This document shows, one piece after another, positions 1 through 7,986 of a stretch of 64,000 nucleotides of DNA. Below the pieces are notes generated by a model. The model had not been told where the DNA came from. It did no database searches and was given only the letters and a program-made list of their open reading frames with translations. Within the stretch, counting starts at the first letter, position 1, and each line of letters begins with the position of its first letter. A program made the position numbers and the translations under genes. The stretch is from contig CBDFGQ010000007.1 in NCBI GenBank assembly GCA_965247295.1, forward strand, positions 124,001 through 188,000, in the 5' to 3' direction. Source of the stretch: CBDFGQ01 sp965247295 (GTDB taxonomy: Bacteria > Chloroflexota > Dehalococcoidia > Lucifugimonadales > JAGWBF01).

Positions 1-1128
1 TACGCGGCCTATCCCATGAGCCCGGCGACGGGAGTACTCCACTGGATGGCCCAAAACGCCCGCAACCTGGGGATCATGGTCCGTCAGGTGGAGGACGAGA
101 TCGCCGTGGCCAACATGGTCATCGGTGCGGCCCACGCGGGTTGCCGTGCTATGTGCGCCACCTCCGGCGGCGGTCTGGCGCTGATGAGCGAAGCGATAGG
201 CAGCGCGGGGATGATGGAGATACCCGCCGTCTTTATCAACGTTCAGCGTGCCGGCCCCTCCACCGGTGTGCCCACCAAGACGGAGCAGGGGGACTTGTGG
301 CAGGTACTCGGGGCCAGCCAGGGGGATTACGAGCGGCTGATTGTCGCGCCGAGGGATGCCCTGGACGCTTTTAACACCATGCCGGAGCTGTTCAACCTGA
401 CCGATAAGTGCCAGTGCCCGGGGATCGTTATATCGGACCTCCTGATCTCTGAGGGCAGGTTCAGCTTCGATCCCGACGACGCAAACATGCATCCAATGAT
501 CGATCGGGGGAACTTGATCACAGAACCATCTGGGACCGACGGGTACATGCGTTACAAGGACACGGAAAGCGGGGTTTCTCCCCGTGCCGTGCCTGGGCTG
601 GAAGGCTATGTGCATATCGTCGCCACGGACGAGCACGACGAGGACTCCAAGTTGATTAGCGACGAGTTCACTAACCCCCACAAGCGTCGTATGATGGTGG
701 AGAAACGGGCCCGCAAGCTGGTGGGGGTGGCCAACGAGATCGCTCCTCCCCAGCTGGAAGGCCCTGAAGACGCCGAGGTAACCCTCGTCGGCTGGGGCTC
801 CACCTACGGCGTCATCAAGGAGGCAGTGGAGCAACTGAAGTCCAAGGGCGTTATCGCCAACCAGCTTCCCATCAAGTGGATCGTCCCTTTCCACGGTGAA
901 GCGGTAATGGACATCCTCTCCCGCTCCAAGCGGGCGATTATCGTTGAGAACAACTATTCCGGCCAGTTCTACCGTTACATGAGGAGCGAGACCGGGCTGA
1001 CCGTGGAAGGGCATATCCGCAAGTACGACGGGGAGCCCTTCATGCCCCACCACGTCGTCAACGGAGTCCTGGAGCTGCTGGCCGGAAAGACCCAGCGCTA
1101 CGTTCCATATCAGGAAGTTATGACATAG
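1..1128 (+). CDS. korA: 2-oxoacid:ferredoxin oxidoreductase alpha subunit, 5' end outside window
   Basis: Alpha subunit of a cytoplasmic 2-oxoacid:ferredoxin oxidoreductase, which converts a 2-oxoacid (2-oxoglutarate or similar) plus CoA to acyl-CoA, CO2 and reduced ferredoxin. The frame is open from base 1 and reads AYPMSPATG at once, matching the family's AYPITPAT loop. The ATG at 16 is therefore internal and the true start lies upstream of the window. The stretches TSGGGLALMSE and AGPSTGVPTKTEQGD are family hallmarks, followed by the C-terminal domain with VGWGSTYG. Many KorA proteins carry a gamma domain at the N-terminus; that part would be off the edge. The gene stops 12 nt before korB, so the two form an operon. 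Whether the substrate is 2-oxoglutarate or another oxoacid cannot be read from the sequence. Confidence 0.93.
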   Translation, partial: YAAYPMSPATGVLHWMAQNARNLGIMVRQVEDEIAVANMVIGAAHAGCRAMCATSGGGLALMSEAIGSAGMMEIPAVFINVQRAGPSTGVPTKTEQGDLWQVLGASQGDYERLIVAPRDALDAFNTMPELFNLTDKCQCPGIVISDLLISEGRFSFDPDDANMHPMIDRGNLITEPSGTDGYMRYKDTESGVSPRAVPGLEGYVHIVATDEHDEDSKLISDEFTNPHKRRMMVEKRARKLVGVANEIAPPQLEGPEDAEVTLVGWGSTYGVIKEAVEQLKSKGVIANQLPIKWIVPFHGEAVMDILSRSKRAIIVENNYSGQFYRYMRSETGLTVEGHIRKYDGEPFMPHHVVNGVLELLAGKTQRYVPYQEVMT

Positions 1129-1140
1129 AGGGGTGACGCA

Positions 1141-2052
1141 ATGGCAACCACCGTGGATATAGCTGAAGGCAAGCCTGTCGTTCAGTTGACCGCCAAGGAT
1201 TTCAAGGGGCAAGTCGAGCCGGACTGGTGCGCGGGGTGCGGCGACTTTGGGGTTCTGAACAGCCTTCAGAGGGCCTGCGCGGAGCTGGGGCTCAGGCCCC
1301 ACGAGATCCTTACCGTCAGCGGGATAGGCTGCTCCTCCAACTTCCCCGGATACTTTAACGCTTACGGGATGCATACCCTTCACGGCCGGGCACTGGCGGT
1401 GGCTACCGGGGCTAAAATGGGAAATCACGAACTGAACGTGATTGTGACTGGGGGAGATGGCGATGGCTACGGCATCGGGGGGAACCATTTCGCCCACACG
1501 GCACGGCGGAACGTTGATTTGACCTATATCGTCATGAACAACCAGATATACGGTCTGACCACCGGCCAGATATCTCCCACCAGCTCCCTGGGGATGCGGA
1601 CCAAGAGCACGCCCTTTGGGAGTGTGGAGATGCCGGTCAATCCCATCACCACGGCGATCATGAACGGGGCCACATTTGTGGCCCGAGCCTATAGCGGTGA
1701 CGTCCGGCATATGACGGAGCTCATGAAGAAGGCGATCCTGCACAAGGGTTTCGCTCTCATCGACATATTCAGTCCCTGCGTCACCTTCAACCATGACAAC
1801 AGCCACGCCTTCTTCAAGGAGCGGGTCAAAAAGCTCGAGGACGCGGGCCACGACACTAGTGACTGGAAGGCCGCCTGCGAGCAGGCTTTGGTGTGGGGGG
1901 ATACGATCTACACCGGGCTTTTCCTGCAGGTCGTAGACACACTGAGCCTCGGCAGGCGAGAGCCCGTTCTCAGCGAGGACGGTCCCCTGGCCCATCGGCC
2001 CCTCGGCCTGAGCCAGGATCAGACTCAAAAGATCATCGCAAAGATGATGTAA
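1141..2052 (+). CDS. korB: 2-oxoacid:ferredoxin oxidoreductase beta subunit
   Basis: Thiamine-diphosphate and [4Fe-4S]-binding beta subunit, the catalytic partner of the preceding KorA. The 303-residue length is normal for KorB. The TPP/Mg motif GGDGDGYGIGGNHF lies near residues 104-117, with the following Asn pair (VMNNQ) about 20 residues later. Cys30 and Cys33 (WCAGCGDFG), Cys64 (GIGCSSN) and Cys213 (SPCVTF) are placed as the four cluster ligands of the family. The ATG start has the Shine-Dalgarno-like GAGGGGTGA just upstream, within the 12-nt gap from korA. The subunit is expected to act in anaerobic or reductive-type carbon metabolism. Confidence 0.95.
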   Translation: MATTVDIAEGKPVVQLTAKDFKGQVEPDWCAGCGDFGVLNSLQRACAELGLRPHEILTVSGIGCSSNFPGYFNAYGMHTLHGRALAVATGAKMGNHELNVIVTGGDGDGYGIGGNHFAHTARRNVDLTYIVMNNQIYGLTTGQISPTSSLGMRTKSTPFGSVEMPVNPITTAIMNGATFVARAYSGDVRHMTELMKKAILHKGFALIDIFSPCVTFNHDNSHAFFKERVKKLEDAGHDTSDWKAACEQALVWGDTIYTGLFLQVVDTLSLGRREPVLSEDGPLAHRPLGLSQDQTQKIIAKMM

Positions 2053-2334
2053 TCCCGTCCTCCGGGTCGCCTGTCCGATTTGAGGGGCGGCCTCGCACGT
2101 GATGTGCGGCGATTTGGGCCCTCCCGTCGCTCCCGCTGCCGTAGGGGCTCGTTTGTGGGGCAGGTGTGCTCGGTGGCGCGGATGGCGAGGCTATAACGGT
2201 GGTGTGGCTCGCCGAGGGCAGCCCGGAGACACCGACAATGTCGCCCTTCACGGATATCCCCAGATGATATGTCCCCCGAAACGTGTTCCTCATCAGGTAT
2301 CTTGTCCGCCGTAGCCTAGCGTGGAGACCTGGCC

Positions 2335-2745
2335 TTGGCAACAACAATCGTAATGCCCCAGATGGGTTACGACATGAGGGAAGGGACCGTGGTCCGCTGG
2401 CTGAAGCAGGAAGGAGACGCGGTGGCCCGCGGCGACCTGCTGCGGCGGGCCCAGGGAGGCACCCTGCGGGCCGAGGAGTATACCGGCAGCACCTTCAGCG
2501 TAAGCAACCTGGGGATGTACGATGTGGATAGCTTTGCCGCCATCATATTCCCGCCCCATGCGGCCGTCCTGGCCGTGGGAACGGTGAAGGAGCAGCCGGT
2601 GGTACGGGCGGGCCAGGTGGCTGTAGCCCAGATTATGAAAGCCACCCTCTCGGTAGACCACCGGGTGGCCGACGGCGCCGAGGGCGCCCGGTTCCTTTGG
2701 GAGGTGAAGCGCCACCTCGAGCACCCGGTGAGCCTGCTGGTCTAG
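2335..2745 (+). pseudogene. Collapsed dihydrolipoamide acyltransferase (E2) remnant
   Basis: A 136-residue frame that joins the two ends of a 2-oxoacid dehydrogenase E2 protein. Residues 1-37 are the start of a lipoyl domain (MPQMGYDMREGTVVRWLKQE), but the frame breaks off before the lipoyl-lysine hairpin. From about residue 51 the sequence is the C-terminal part of the acyltransferase core (STFSVSNLGMYDVDSFAAII), ending with the catalytic-type DHRVADG at 108-114. The rest of the lipoyl domain, the linker, the E3-binding domain and most of the catalytic domain are missing; a whole E2 has roughly 400 residues. The frame is intact, starting at TTG 2335 behind GGAG. It cannot carry a lipoyl group and lacks a complete active site, so it is most likely a deletion remnant, although it may still be translated. 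Confidence 0.8.
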
Positions 2746-2768
2746 CGACAGTCTGACTGGAGGCCCAT

Positions 2769-4220
2769 ATGCCACAGGACCAGACTTCATCGTACCCCTG
2801 TCGCGTTTACCCTCTGAGCCCCAGGGACCTCACCGAGGAGCAGCTGGCCGTGGTCTTTGCCATGACCTCCCGCCGGCCCGAGCCCTTCGACGAGATCGCC
2901 CGGCAGGTGAGCCAGGAGAAGGCGGCGGACTTCCACGAGCGGTGGGTCCTGGGCTATGGTCACGCTTCCGTGGCGGAGCATGCCATCATCCACATGGCCG
3001 TGGAGAACGTTTCCCGCCTGGCCTGCGATTCCCTGGAGGACAACCGGCTCGCCTCCTACACGGAAAAGTCATCCCGCTTTCAGGTGCTGCCCAGGGAATA
3101 TTACCACGTACCCCGTGAGTTAGAGGCCAATCCGTCGCTACGTGACCTCTACGCCGTTACTTGCAATTACCTTTTTGAGACCTACAGCCGGATGATAGAC
3201 GGGACGGTGTCCCACCTGGGGGCGGTAACCCCGCAGCGAGAGGGGGAGCGGTCCTCTGCCTATAACCTGCGCCTGCGCCGGGAGGCCACGGACAGCTGCC
3301 GCTTCCTGTTGCCCGCCGCCACCCTCACGAACGTGGGCGTCACCATGAACGCCAGGCTCATGGAGCACGCCATCAGCAAGCTGCTCTCCTCGGAGCTGTC
3401 CGAGGAGCGGGAGCTCGGCGATGAGCTGAAGCTGAATGGCAAGGAGATGACCCCGACGCTGATCAAGTATGCCGAGGAAAACCGGTACCTCCAGACCTCG
3501 GCGGAGGCCCAGAGGGTGCGGTCGGCCGAGCTGCACGGCGAATCTCAAAGCCCGGATGAGCACGATAGCTCCACGGATGTAGCTCTGGTACACTACGACG
3601 CCCAGGCAGAGCTGAAGCTAGCGGCGTCCCTACTATATCGTTTCGCCAGCAGTCCCTATACTCAGGTGTGGGAGCAGGTAGAGGCCATGGGTCCGGACCG
3701 GCGCCAGCAGGTCATCGCCGACTGCCTTGAGGCGTTGGGTCCCCACGACGCTCCCGTGAGGGAGTTGGAGACGGTGGACTACACCTTCGAGTTCGTAATG
3801 GACTACGGGGCGTATCGAGAGTTCAAGCGACACCGGATGCAGACCTACCTCCCCCAGCCCCTCACTGTTGCACATGGCTACGTAACGCCGACCCTTTTCG
3901 AGGATGCCGGTCTTCTGGGAGAGTTCCAGCAGGCCATGGATAGGGCGGGCGCTGCCTTCTGGCAGCTATACGAGGTCTCGCCCGTGGTAGCCCAATACGT
4001 GGTCACCCACGCCCACAGGAGGCGCGTCCTGTCGAGGATGAACCTGAGGGAGTGTTACCATCTTTTCAAGCTACGCACCCAGCCCCAGGCCCATTTCTCC
4101 ATAAGGGCGCCCGTCGAGACAGCCCTTCGTCTGGCGGTGCAGACCCATCCCCAATTGTTCCGGCACTTGAAGCTACGTGAGTACCCCGCGTGGTGGGGCG
4201 ACTACTACGATATGAGTTAG
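2769..4220 (+). CDS. thyX: Double-domain flavin-dependent thymidylate synthase (ThyX-like)
   Basis: Flavin-dependent thymidylate synthase relative; ThyX methylates dUMP to dTMP using methylene-tetrahydrofolate, FAD and NADPH. At 483 residues it is about twice the usual length and consists of two diverged ThyX repeats. The first half has GHASVAEHAIIHMAVENVSR and DNRLASYTEKSSRF (about residues 91-104), keeping the Ser-Tyr-x-Glu-x-Ser-x-x-Arg part of the family signature but not the RHR. The second half has the RHR at about 354-356 (FKRHRMQTYLPQPL) but not the Ser-Glu-Ser part, and ends with a helix resembling the AQxEIR region (QAHFSIRAPVETA). One composite active site built from the two halves is an inference. 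ATG at 2769 follows GGAGG. Confidence 0.85.
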   Translation: MPQDQTSSYPCRVYPLSPRDLTEEQLAVVFAMTSRRPEPFDEIARQVSQEKAADFHERWVLGYGHASVAEHAIIHMAVENVSRLACDSLEDNRLASYTEKSSRFQVLPREYYHVPRELEANPSLRDLYAVTCNYLFETYSRMIDGTVSHLGAVTPQREGERSSAYNLRLRREATDSCRFLLPAATLTNVGVTMNARLMEHAISKLLSSELSEERELGDELKLNGKEMTPTLIKYAEENRYLQTSAEAQRVRSAELHGESQSPDEHDSSTDVALVHYDAQAELKLAASLLYRFASSPYTQVWEQVEAMGPDRRQQVIADCLEALGPHDAPVRELETVDYTFEFVMDYGAYREFKRHRMQTYLPQPLTVAHGYVTPTLFEDAGLLGEFQQAMDRAGAAFWQLYEVSPVVAQYVVTHAHRRRVLSRMNLRECYHLFKLRTQPQAHFSIRAPVETALRLAVQTHPQLFRHLKLREYPAWWGDYYDMS

Positions 4221-4295
4221 CCACAGAGACACAGAGACACGGAGACCCAGAGAACTTATCTAATCATTTACATCTTTGACTTTGTGACTCTGTGG
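4221..4295. repeat. CAGAGACA-type short repeat with terminal inverted repeat
   Basis: Between the convergent thyX and MFS genes lies a degenerate run of 8-base units (ACAGAGAC, ACGGAGAC, CCCAGAG). It opens with CCACAGAG at 4221-4228 and is closed by the exact complement CTCTGTGG at 4288-4295. The pair could fold as a weak hairpin serving as a bidirectional terminator, or it may be a dispersed intergenic repeat. No coding content is seen. Confidence 0.5.
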
Positions 4296-4300
4296 CGAGT

Positions 4301-5576
4301 CTACTGTAGTCGCCAGAGCTGTCGCCAGCGCAGGCCGATTATGGCGGTCACCGCGAGGGTGAATAGGCCCGACACCGCCACCGCGTTTCCCGTACCCAGG
4401 CCCACCGCCAGCAGCCCCAGCAGGGGTATGCCGATGGGCTGGACTCCGTGGTCTATGAAGTAAATGCTTGTGATCCTGCCACGGAGTTCGTCCGGTATCC
4501 GCGACTGGACCAGGGCGTTGTTGGAGATGCGGTATATCATGTTAAACGTGCCCAGGAGCCCGATCAGCGCCGCCGAGAGCACCAGATGGGAAGACAGGCC
4601 GAATAGGGTGAGCAGGATGGTCACAATGAGAATAGAGGCCATACAGGCCAGGCCTCGTGACTTAAAATCGCCGAGTGATGCCATAAGAAAGGTCCCCACC
4701 AGGGAGCCAACTCCTATGGACACGTACAGCACGCCCAGCACCACTTTCCCGTTCCCTTCGAGGAGATCTTTGGCGAATATCACGAGCAGGTACTCGGTGG
4801 AGTGGACGATCACGGAGGGTAGGATTATCAACACTATGAGGAGCAGCAGGATAACGTCGGTGCGGATGTACCTGAGACCCTCCATGAAGTTGCTGGCCAC
4901 CGAGGTGTCCTTTGCCGTGGCCTCCCCGGTAGGGTGTCCTCATGGGTATGATGGCCAGCAGCGCGGCGAGGTAGGCCCCCGCCTGAATAAAGAAGTTGCC
5001 CGCCAAACCTAAGGGAGTGATCAGGGCTATTCCCAGGGCCGGAGCGATGACCCTGATTAGGGTGCTGGCCGAATTCTGTAGTGCTATGGCGTTGGTCAGC
5101 TCCTCCCTGGATACAACGTTTGCTATAAGGGACTGGCGAACCGGCTGGTTGATGGACATGTCCAGTCCCAGCAGGAAGCTGAAGAGTAGGGCGTGGTACT
5201 CGTTTACCTCGCCGAGGCTCACACCGAGGGAGAAGGCGAAGGCGGTGATGACCAGGAAGAGTTGGGTGAAGATGAACAACGCCTTCCTGTCCAGCCTGTC
5301 CACCGCGACACCGGCCAGTGGACCCACCAGCAGGACCGGCAGTGCCCTAATACCCAGCACGGTCGCTACCCAGAAGGGAGACGAGTCCGTGACATCGGCC
5401 ACCAGCAGCGCCAGGGTGACCTGCTGGACCCAGTTGGCCGTGCCGCTAAATAAGTTTGCGGTCCACAGGTAGCGGTAGTCCTTGATCCTGAGGGCGGAGA
5501 ATGTATGTAGACGGAAGGCGCCGGTGCGTGTGGGCTCTTCCTTGCTGCCCGTGGGCCTAAAGTCTCCGTTGGCCAT
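4301..5576 (-). pseudogene. MFS transporter interrupted by a one-base frameshift
   Basis: Major facilitator superfamily membrane transporter, enterobactin/macrolide exporter-like (MFS_3 type); substrate unknown. The N-terminal half reads from ATG 5576: a basic cytoplasmic start, then TM helices with the loop GPLAGVAVDRLDRKALF typical of the GxxxDRxxRR motif. The C-terminal half (MASNFMEGLRYIRTD onward, with GTFNMIYRISNNALVQSRIP and DELRGRI) continues in another frame down to 4301. The switch falls at about 4925-4945, in a run where the minus strand reads ACACCCTACCGGGGAG; removing one base there joins PMRTP to TGEATAKDTS and gives about 424 residues with the expected 12 helices. This is either a recent disabling mutation or a sequencing or assembly error in a C/G run. 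Confidence 0.85.
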
Positions 5577-5903
5577 TCTTTGCTAGCGGTTCCCTCCACG
5601 TCCCGGCTCGCGCATGACTGTTTATGACAATTGTAGCATCTAGCGGCTCTCCTCCGTGGCGGCGCGCCGTACCAAGTTTTCCTTTAACGCCACCCGGATT
5701 CGGGAGCAGAATGGACACATTCATATCGCTGGCAATGGGTGGGTCTGGGATTGGGGAGGTCCGAGCAGAGGACTATGGAGATTGAACTTCGACTGCGCCC
5801 GACAATGTGGGCGGGTGCAAGCCGGTTTTCGACATGGCTACCACAAGCGTCGTCTGGCCGAGGCACTGGAGCTCTAAACAGCGTCCCGGGCTGGCCGCCA
5901 GGG
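5577..5903. other. Intergenic region, no gene recognised
   Basis: 327 bases between the starts of the MFS gene and the end of the luciferase-like gene, both on the minus strand. Short open frames exist here on both strands but none resembles a known protein or has a convincing ribosome site. It probably holds the MFS promoter, but I cannot point to clear hexamers. Confidence 0.4.
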
Positions 5904-6989
5904 CTACGCCAGGTCCTTCACCATGGGCCCGACCTCCTCCGCCAGCAGTCTGAGGGAGCGCTGCATGAGTGAATGGTCGTCGGGGTCGTGGGTAATGGCC
6001 AGCACCGTGCCAAATCCTCCCACATCGTGGTAGAGTTTCCTGATCTTGTCGGCGCACTCCTGGGGATCGCCGACGATCCAGATGTTCTCCATCATGTAGT
6101 CGACGTTGACGGCTTCGTCGGGCATGGACTTGTCGAGCTTGAGGGCCCCCATCATTCCCGCGACTTTGCGGTTGATCCACTGGTGCTCGTCGAAGGGCCG
6201 CCCCAGCACTATCCTGGCCTCTTCCCGCGCCGCCTCGGGTGTCTCGCCTACATACACGTCCCGGGCGATGCGCCACTGGCCCCTGTCCGCCACCCTTCCC
6301 GCATCGGCGGCGCCCTCAGTCACCATCTCCCAGTGTGCCTGGAGGTCATGCGGCAGGAGGTTTGAGCTGCTCATCGGCATCCAGCCCATCTCTCCCGCCA
6401 TGCGTATGGTGTCCGACCTCGGCGTGGTGGCCGCCACCCCAATGGGCGGATGGGGTTGCTGATAGGGCCGGTAGTACAGCCGCCGTTCCAGCTCCGGCGG
6501 CGCCTCGGGGGCATGTACCTGGTAGTACTTGCCTTCGTACCCGTAATGGCCGTCCTCGGCGGCCCACAGCCCCAGGATGACCTCCAGGGCCTCCTTGCCC
6601 TGCTCGCGAACGGCGTCCATATCGTGGGAGTCCAGGCCGTAGAGGTCCAGGTCCGTGGCAATGGAGCGAGTCCCTATGCCCCAGTAGAAACGGCCCCGTG
6701 CCAGGTGGTCCAGCATGGCGATGCGGTGGGCCGTGTCCACGGGATGGTGCAGGGGCAGAAGGGTGACTCCCGTAGCCAGGATGATCCTATCGGTCAGGGC
6801 CAGGGCCTTGGCGATCAGGAGCTCTGGAACCGGGGCGTTCTCCCAAACCTCCGTTATGTGCTCGCCTATCCACGCTTCGTGGTAGCCCAGGCGGTCCGCC
6901 TGGACGATAAGCTCTATGTCCCTGTCGTAGGAGTCCGCGAAGGACCGCCTCGGGGGATGCAAAGGCATCATAAACAGCCCGAAATTCAT
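5904..6989 (-). CDS. LLM-class flavin-dependent oxidoreductase
   Basis: Luciferase-like (bacterial-luciferase superfamily) TIM-barrel oxidoreductase using reduced FMN or coenzyme F420. The 361 residues begin MNFGLFMMPLHPP and contain the family stretches LGYHEAWIGEHI, LATGVTLLPLHHPV and HRIAMLDHLARGRFYWGIG. The C-terminal half has the usual insertion and ends in EEVGPMVKDLA. The monooxygenase type, with an aliphatic or aromatic substrate, is closest by eye; the substrate is unknown. The cofE gene in this window shows the host can make F420, but LLM proteins of this subtype often use FMN, so the cofactor is left open. ATG at 6989; no close operon partner. Confidence 0.88.
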   Translation of the reverse strand: MNFGLFMMPLHPPRRSFADSYDRDIELIVQADRLGYHEAWIGEHITEVWENAPVPELLIAKALALTDRIILATGVTLLPLHHPVDTAHRIAMLDHLARGRFYWGIGTRSIATDLDLYGLDSHDMDAVREQGKEALEVILGLWAAEDGHYGYEGKYYQVHAPEAPPELERRLYYRPYQQPHPPIGVAATTPRSDTIRMAGEMGWMPMSSSNLLPHDLQAHWEMVTEGAADAGRVADRGQWRIARDVYVGETPEAAREEARIVLGRPFDEHQWINRKVAGMMGALKLDKSMPDEAVNVDYMMENIWIVGDPQECADKIRKLYHDVGGFGTVLAITHDPDDHSLMQRSLRLLAEEVGPMVKDLA

Positions 6990-7062
6990 GCCTAACTCCC
7001 AGCGGGCCGCGTGCCCGTGCCGCCGCCCTGAATCGTGGTCCGCTCCCCGTGCACATCAAATC

Positions 7063-7090
7063 AAAGGGCCCCGAACTGGCGGGGCCCTTT
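7063..7090 (-). terminator. Intrinsic terminator after the A-type carrier gene
   Basis: A perfect 10-bp stem AAAGGGCCCC (7063-7072) / GGGGCCCTTT (7081-7090) with an 8-base loop. Read on the minus strand it lies about 50 bases after the stop of the Fe-S carrier gene and ends in T-rich sequence (TTTGATTTGAT). It could also act weakly in the other direction. Confidence 0.75.
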
Positions 7091-7137
7091 AGAATAACCT
7101 GTCTTAGCCTTGAGTGCGTGGTCGGGGTGATTCCCGG

Positions 7138-7563
7138 TTAGTGTCCTCCACAGCCTCCGGCGCCGCACCCGCATCCCCCGCCGCCGTCCTCGCTATCGCC
7201 CTCGCTGCCGCATCCGCCCCCACCACCGCCCCCGGCGCCGCACCCGCATCCTCCGCCGCCGCCCCCGCAGCCCGAAGCGTAGGCGGGGTTGTTGATGACA
7301 AATCCCACCCTGGTGAGCTCCTCCACATAGTCAATGGTAGCCCCATCCAGGAAGGGCTCGCTATCCGAGTCCATCAGGAACTTGACTCCGTCCAGGTCCA
7401 GGGTTGTATCGTCCTTCTGGACCTCTTTCTCCATGGTCATCATGTATTGGACCCCGCCGTGCTCACCTGGGACCGCGATGACCCGGAGGGCACCGCCGTC
7501 CTCCCCCTGTTCCTGCATGACCTCCTTCAATTTCTCCAGCGCAGGAGAAGAAACCTGAAGCAT
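7138..7563 (-). CDS. A-type iron-sulfur carrier-like protein with Gly/Cys-rich tail
   Basis: HesB/IscA/ErpA-family protein, cytoplasmic, expected to bind or hand on Fe-S clusters or iron. Residues 1-97 form the A-type fold (ALEKLKEVMQEQ at the start, VGFVINNPAYASGCGG at the end of the fold). Canonical carriers have one Cys near residue 35 (GCSG-like) and a CGC near the C-terminus. Here the first position reads GEHGGVQY, without Cys, and the C-terminus is expanded into a tail of about 43 residues made mostly of Gly and Cys (two CGCG motifs and several single Cys, ending CGGH) with a short acidic break SEGDSED. The total of 141 residues exceeds the usual 105-120. The tail may be a metal-binding or storage module. 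Its own terminator follows, so it is monocistronic. Confidence 0.85.
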   Translation of the reverse strand: MLQVSSPALEKLKEVMQEQGEDGGALRVIAVPGEHGGVQYMMTMEKEVQKDDTTLDLDGVKFLMDSDSEPFLDGATIDYVEELTRVGFVINNPAYASGCGGGGGGCGCGAGGGGGGGCGSEGDSEDGGGGCGCGAGGCGGH

Positions 7564-7986
7564 ACTGACACTCCTTTCACAGGGCGCGAAACGCGCTCCC
7601 CTGACATAACCGATCTGTCTAGGGACAGCATATCACATCGGTCGATTTCCAGTCAACGCCAGTTGTGCAAAGTTTGTCACGTTGCAGAGCTTGGTTTGGG
7701 CCTTGGGTCAACCTGCATTTAGGAGGGGCTATATTCGCAAGATCAGTTCACTTTCACGATAACGAGTTTAACAGACCCGCCCTGCCGAGGTATTTTACTA
7801 ATCTAGGACATGGCCGACACATGGTGGCGGTGTAAAACGCCCTGCCACACCTTGCCGATTGGGCGGGATTCCTGTTAATTTATCGTGCGCCCACGACCCT
7901 TTCCCTTCATCATTTTGTTCTTGACTACAATTACGAGGAGGTGGTACATTGGCCTGGGAATTATCGGCTTTTAGGACCCCTTCTCC
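7564..7986. other. Divergent intergenic region between Fe-S carrier and meaB
   Basis: 423 bases with no supported gene. It should hold the promoters of both flanking genes. On the plus strand TTGACT (7921-7926) and TACATT (7945-7950) are 18 bases apart and make a plausible meaB promoter. A strong Shine-Dalgarno-like GAGGAGGTG at 7935-7943 is followed by a TTG at 7949, but that frame closes after about 35 codons and does not join meaB. Confidence 0.4.
7921..7950 (+). promoter_or_regulatory. Candidate promoter of meaB
   Basis: TTGACT at 7921-7926 and TACATT at 7945-7950 with an 18-base spacer, about 37 bases before the meaB ATG. The -35 is close to consensus and the -10 differs at one position. 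Supported by position and match only. Confidence 0.45.

Noticed and set aside
5656..5877. 73-codon plus-strand frame in the gap after the MFS gene
   Set aside because: No ribosome site, no family likeness, biased composition.
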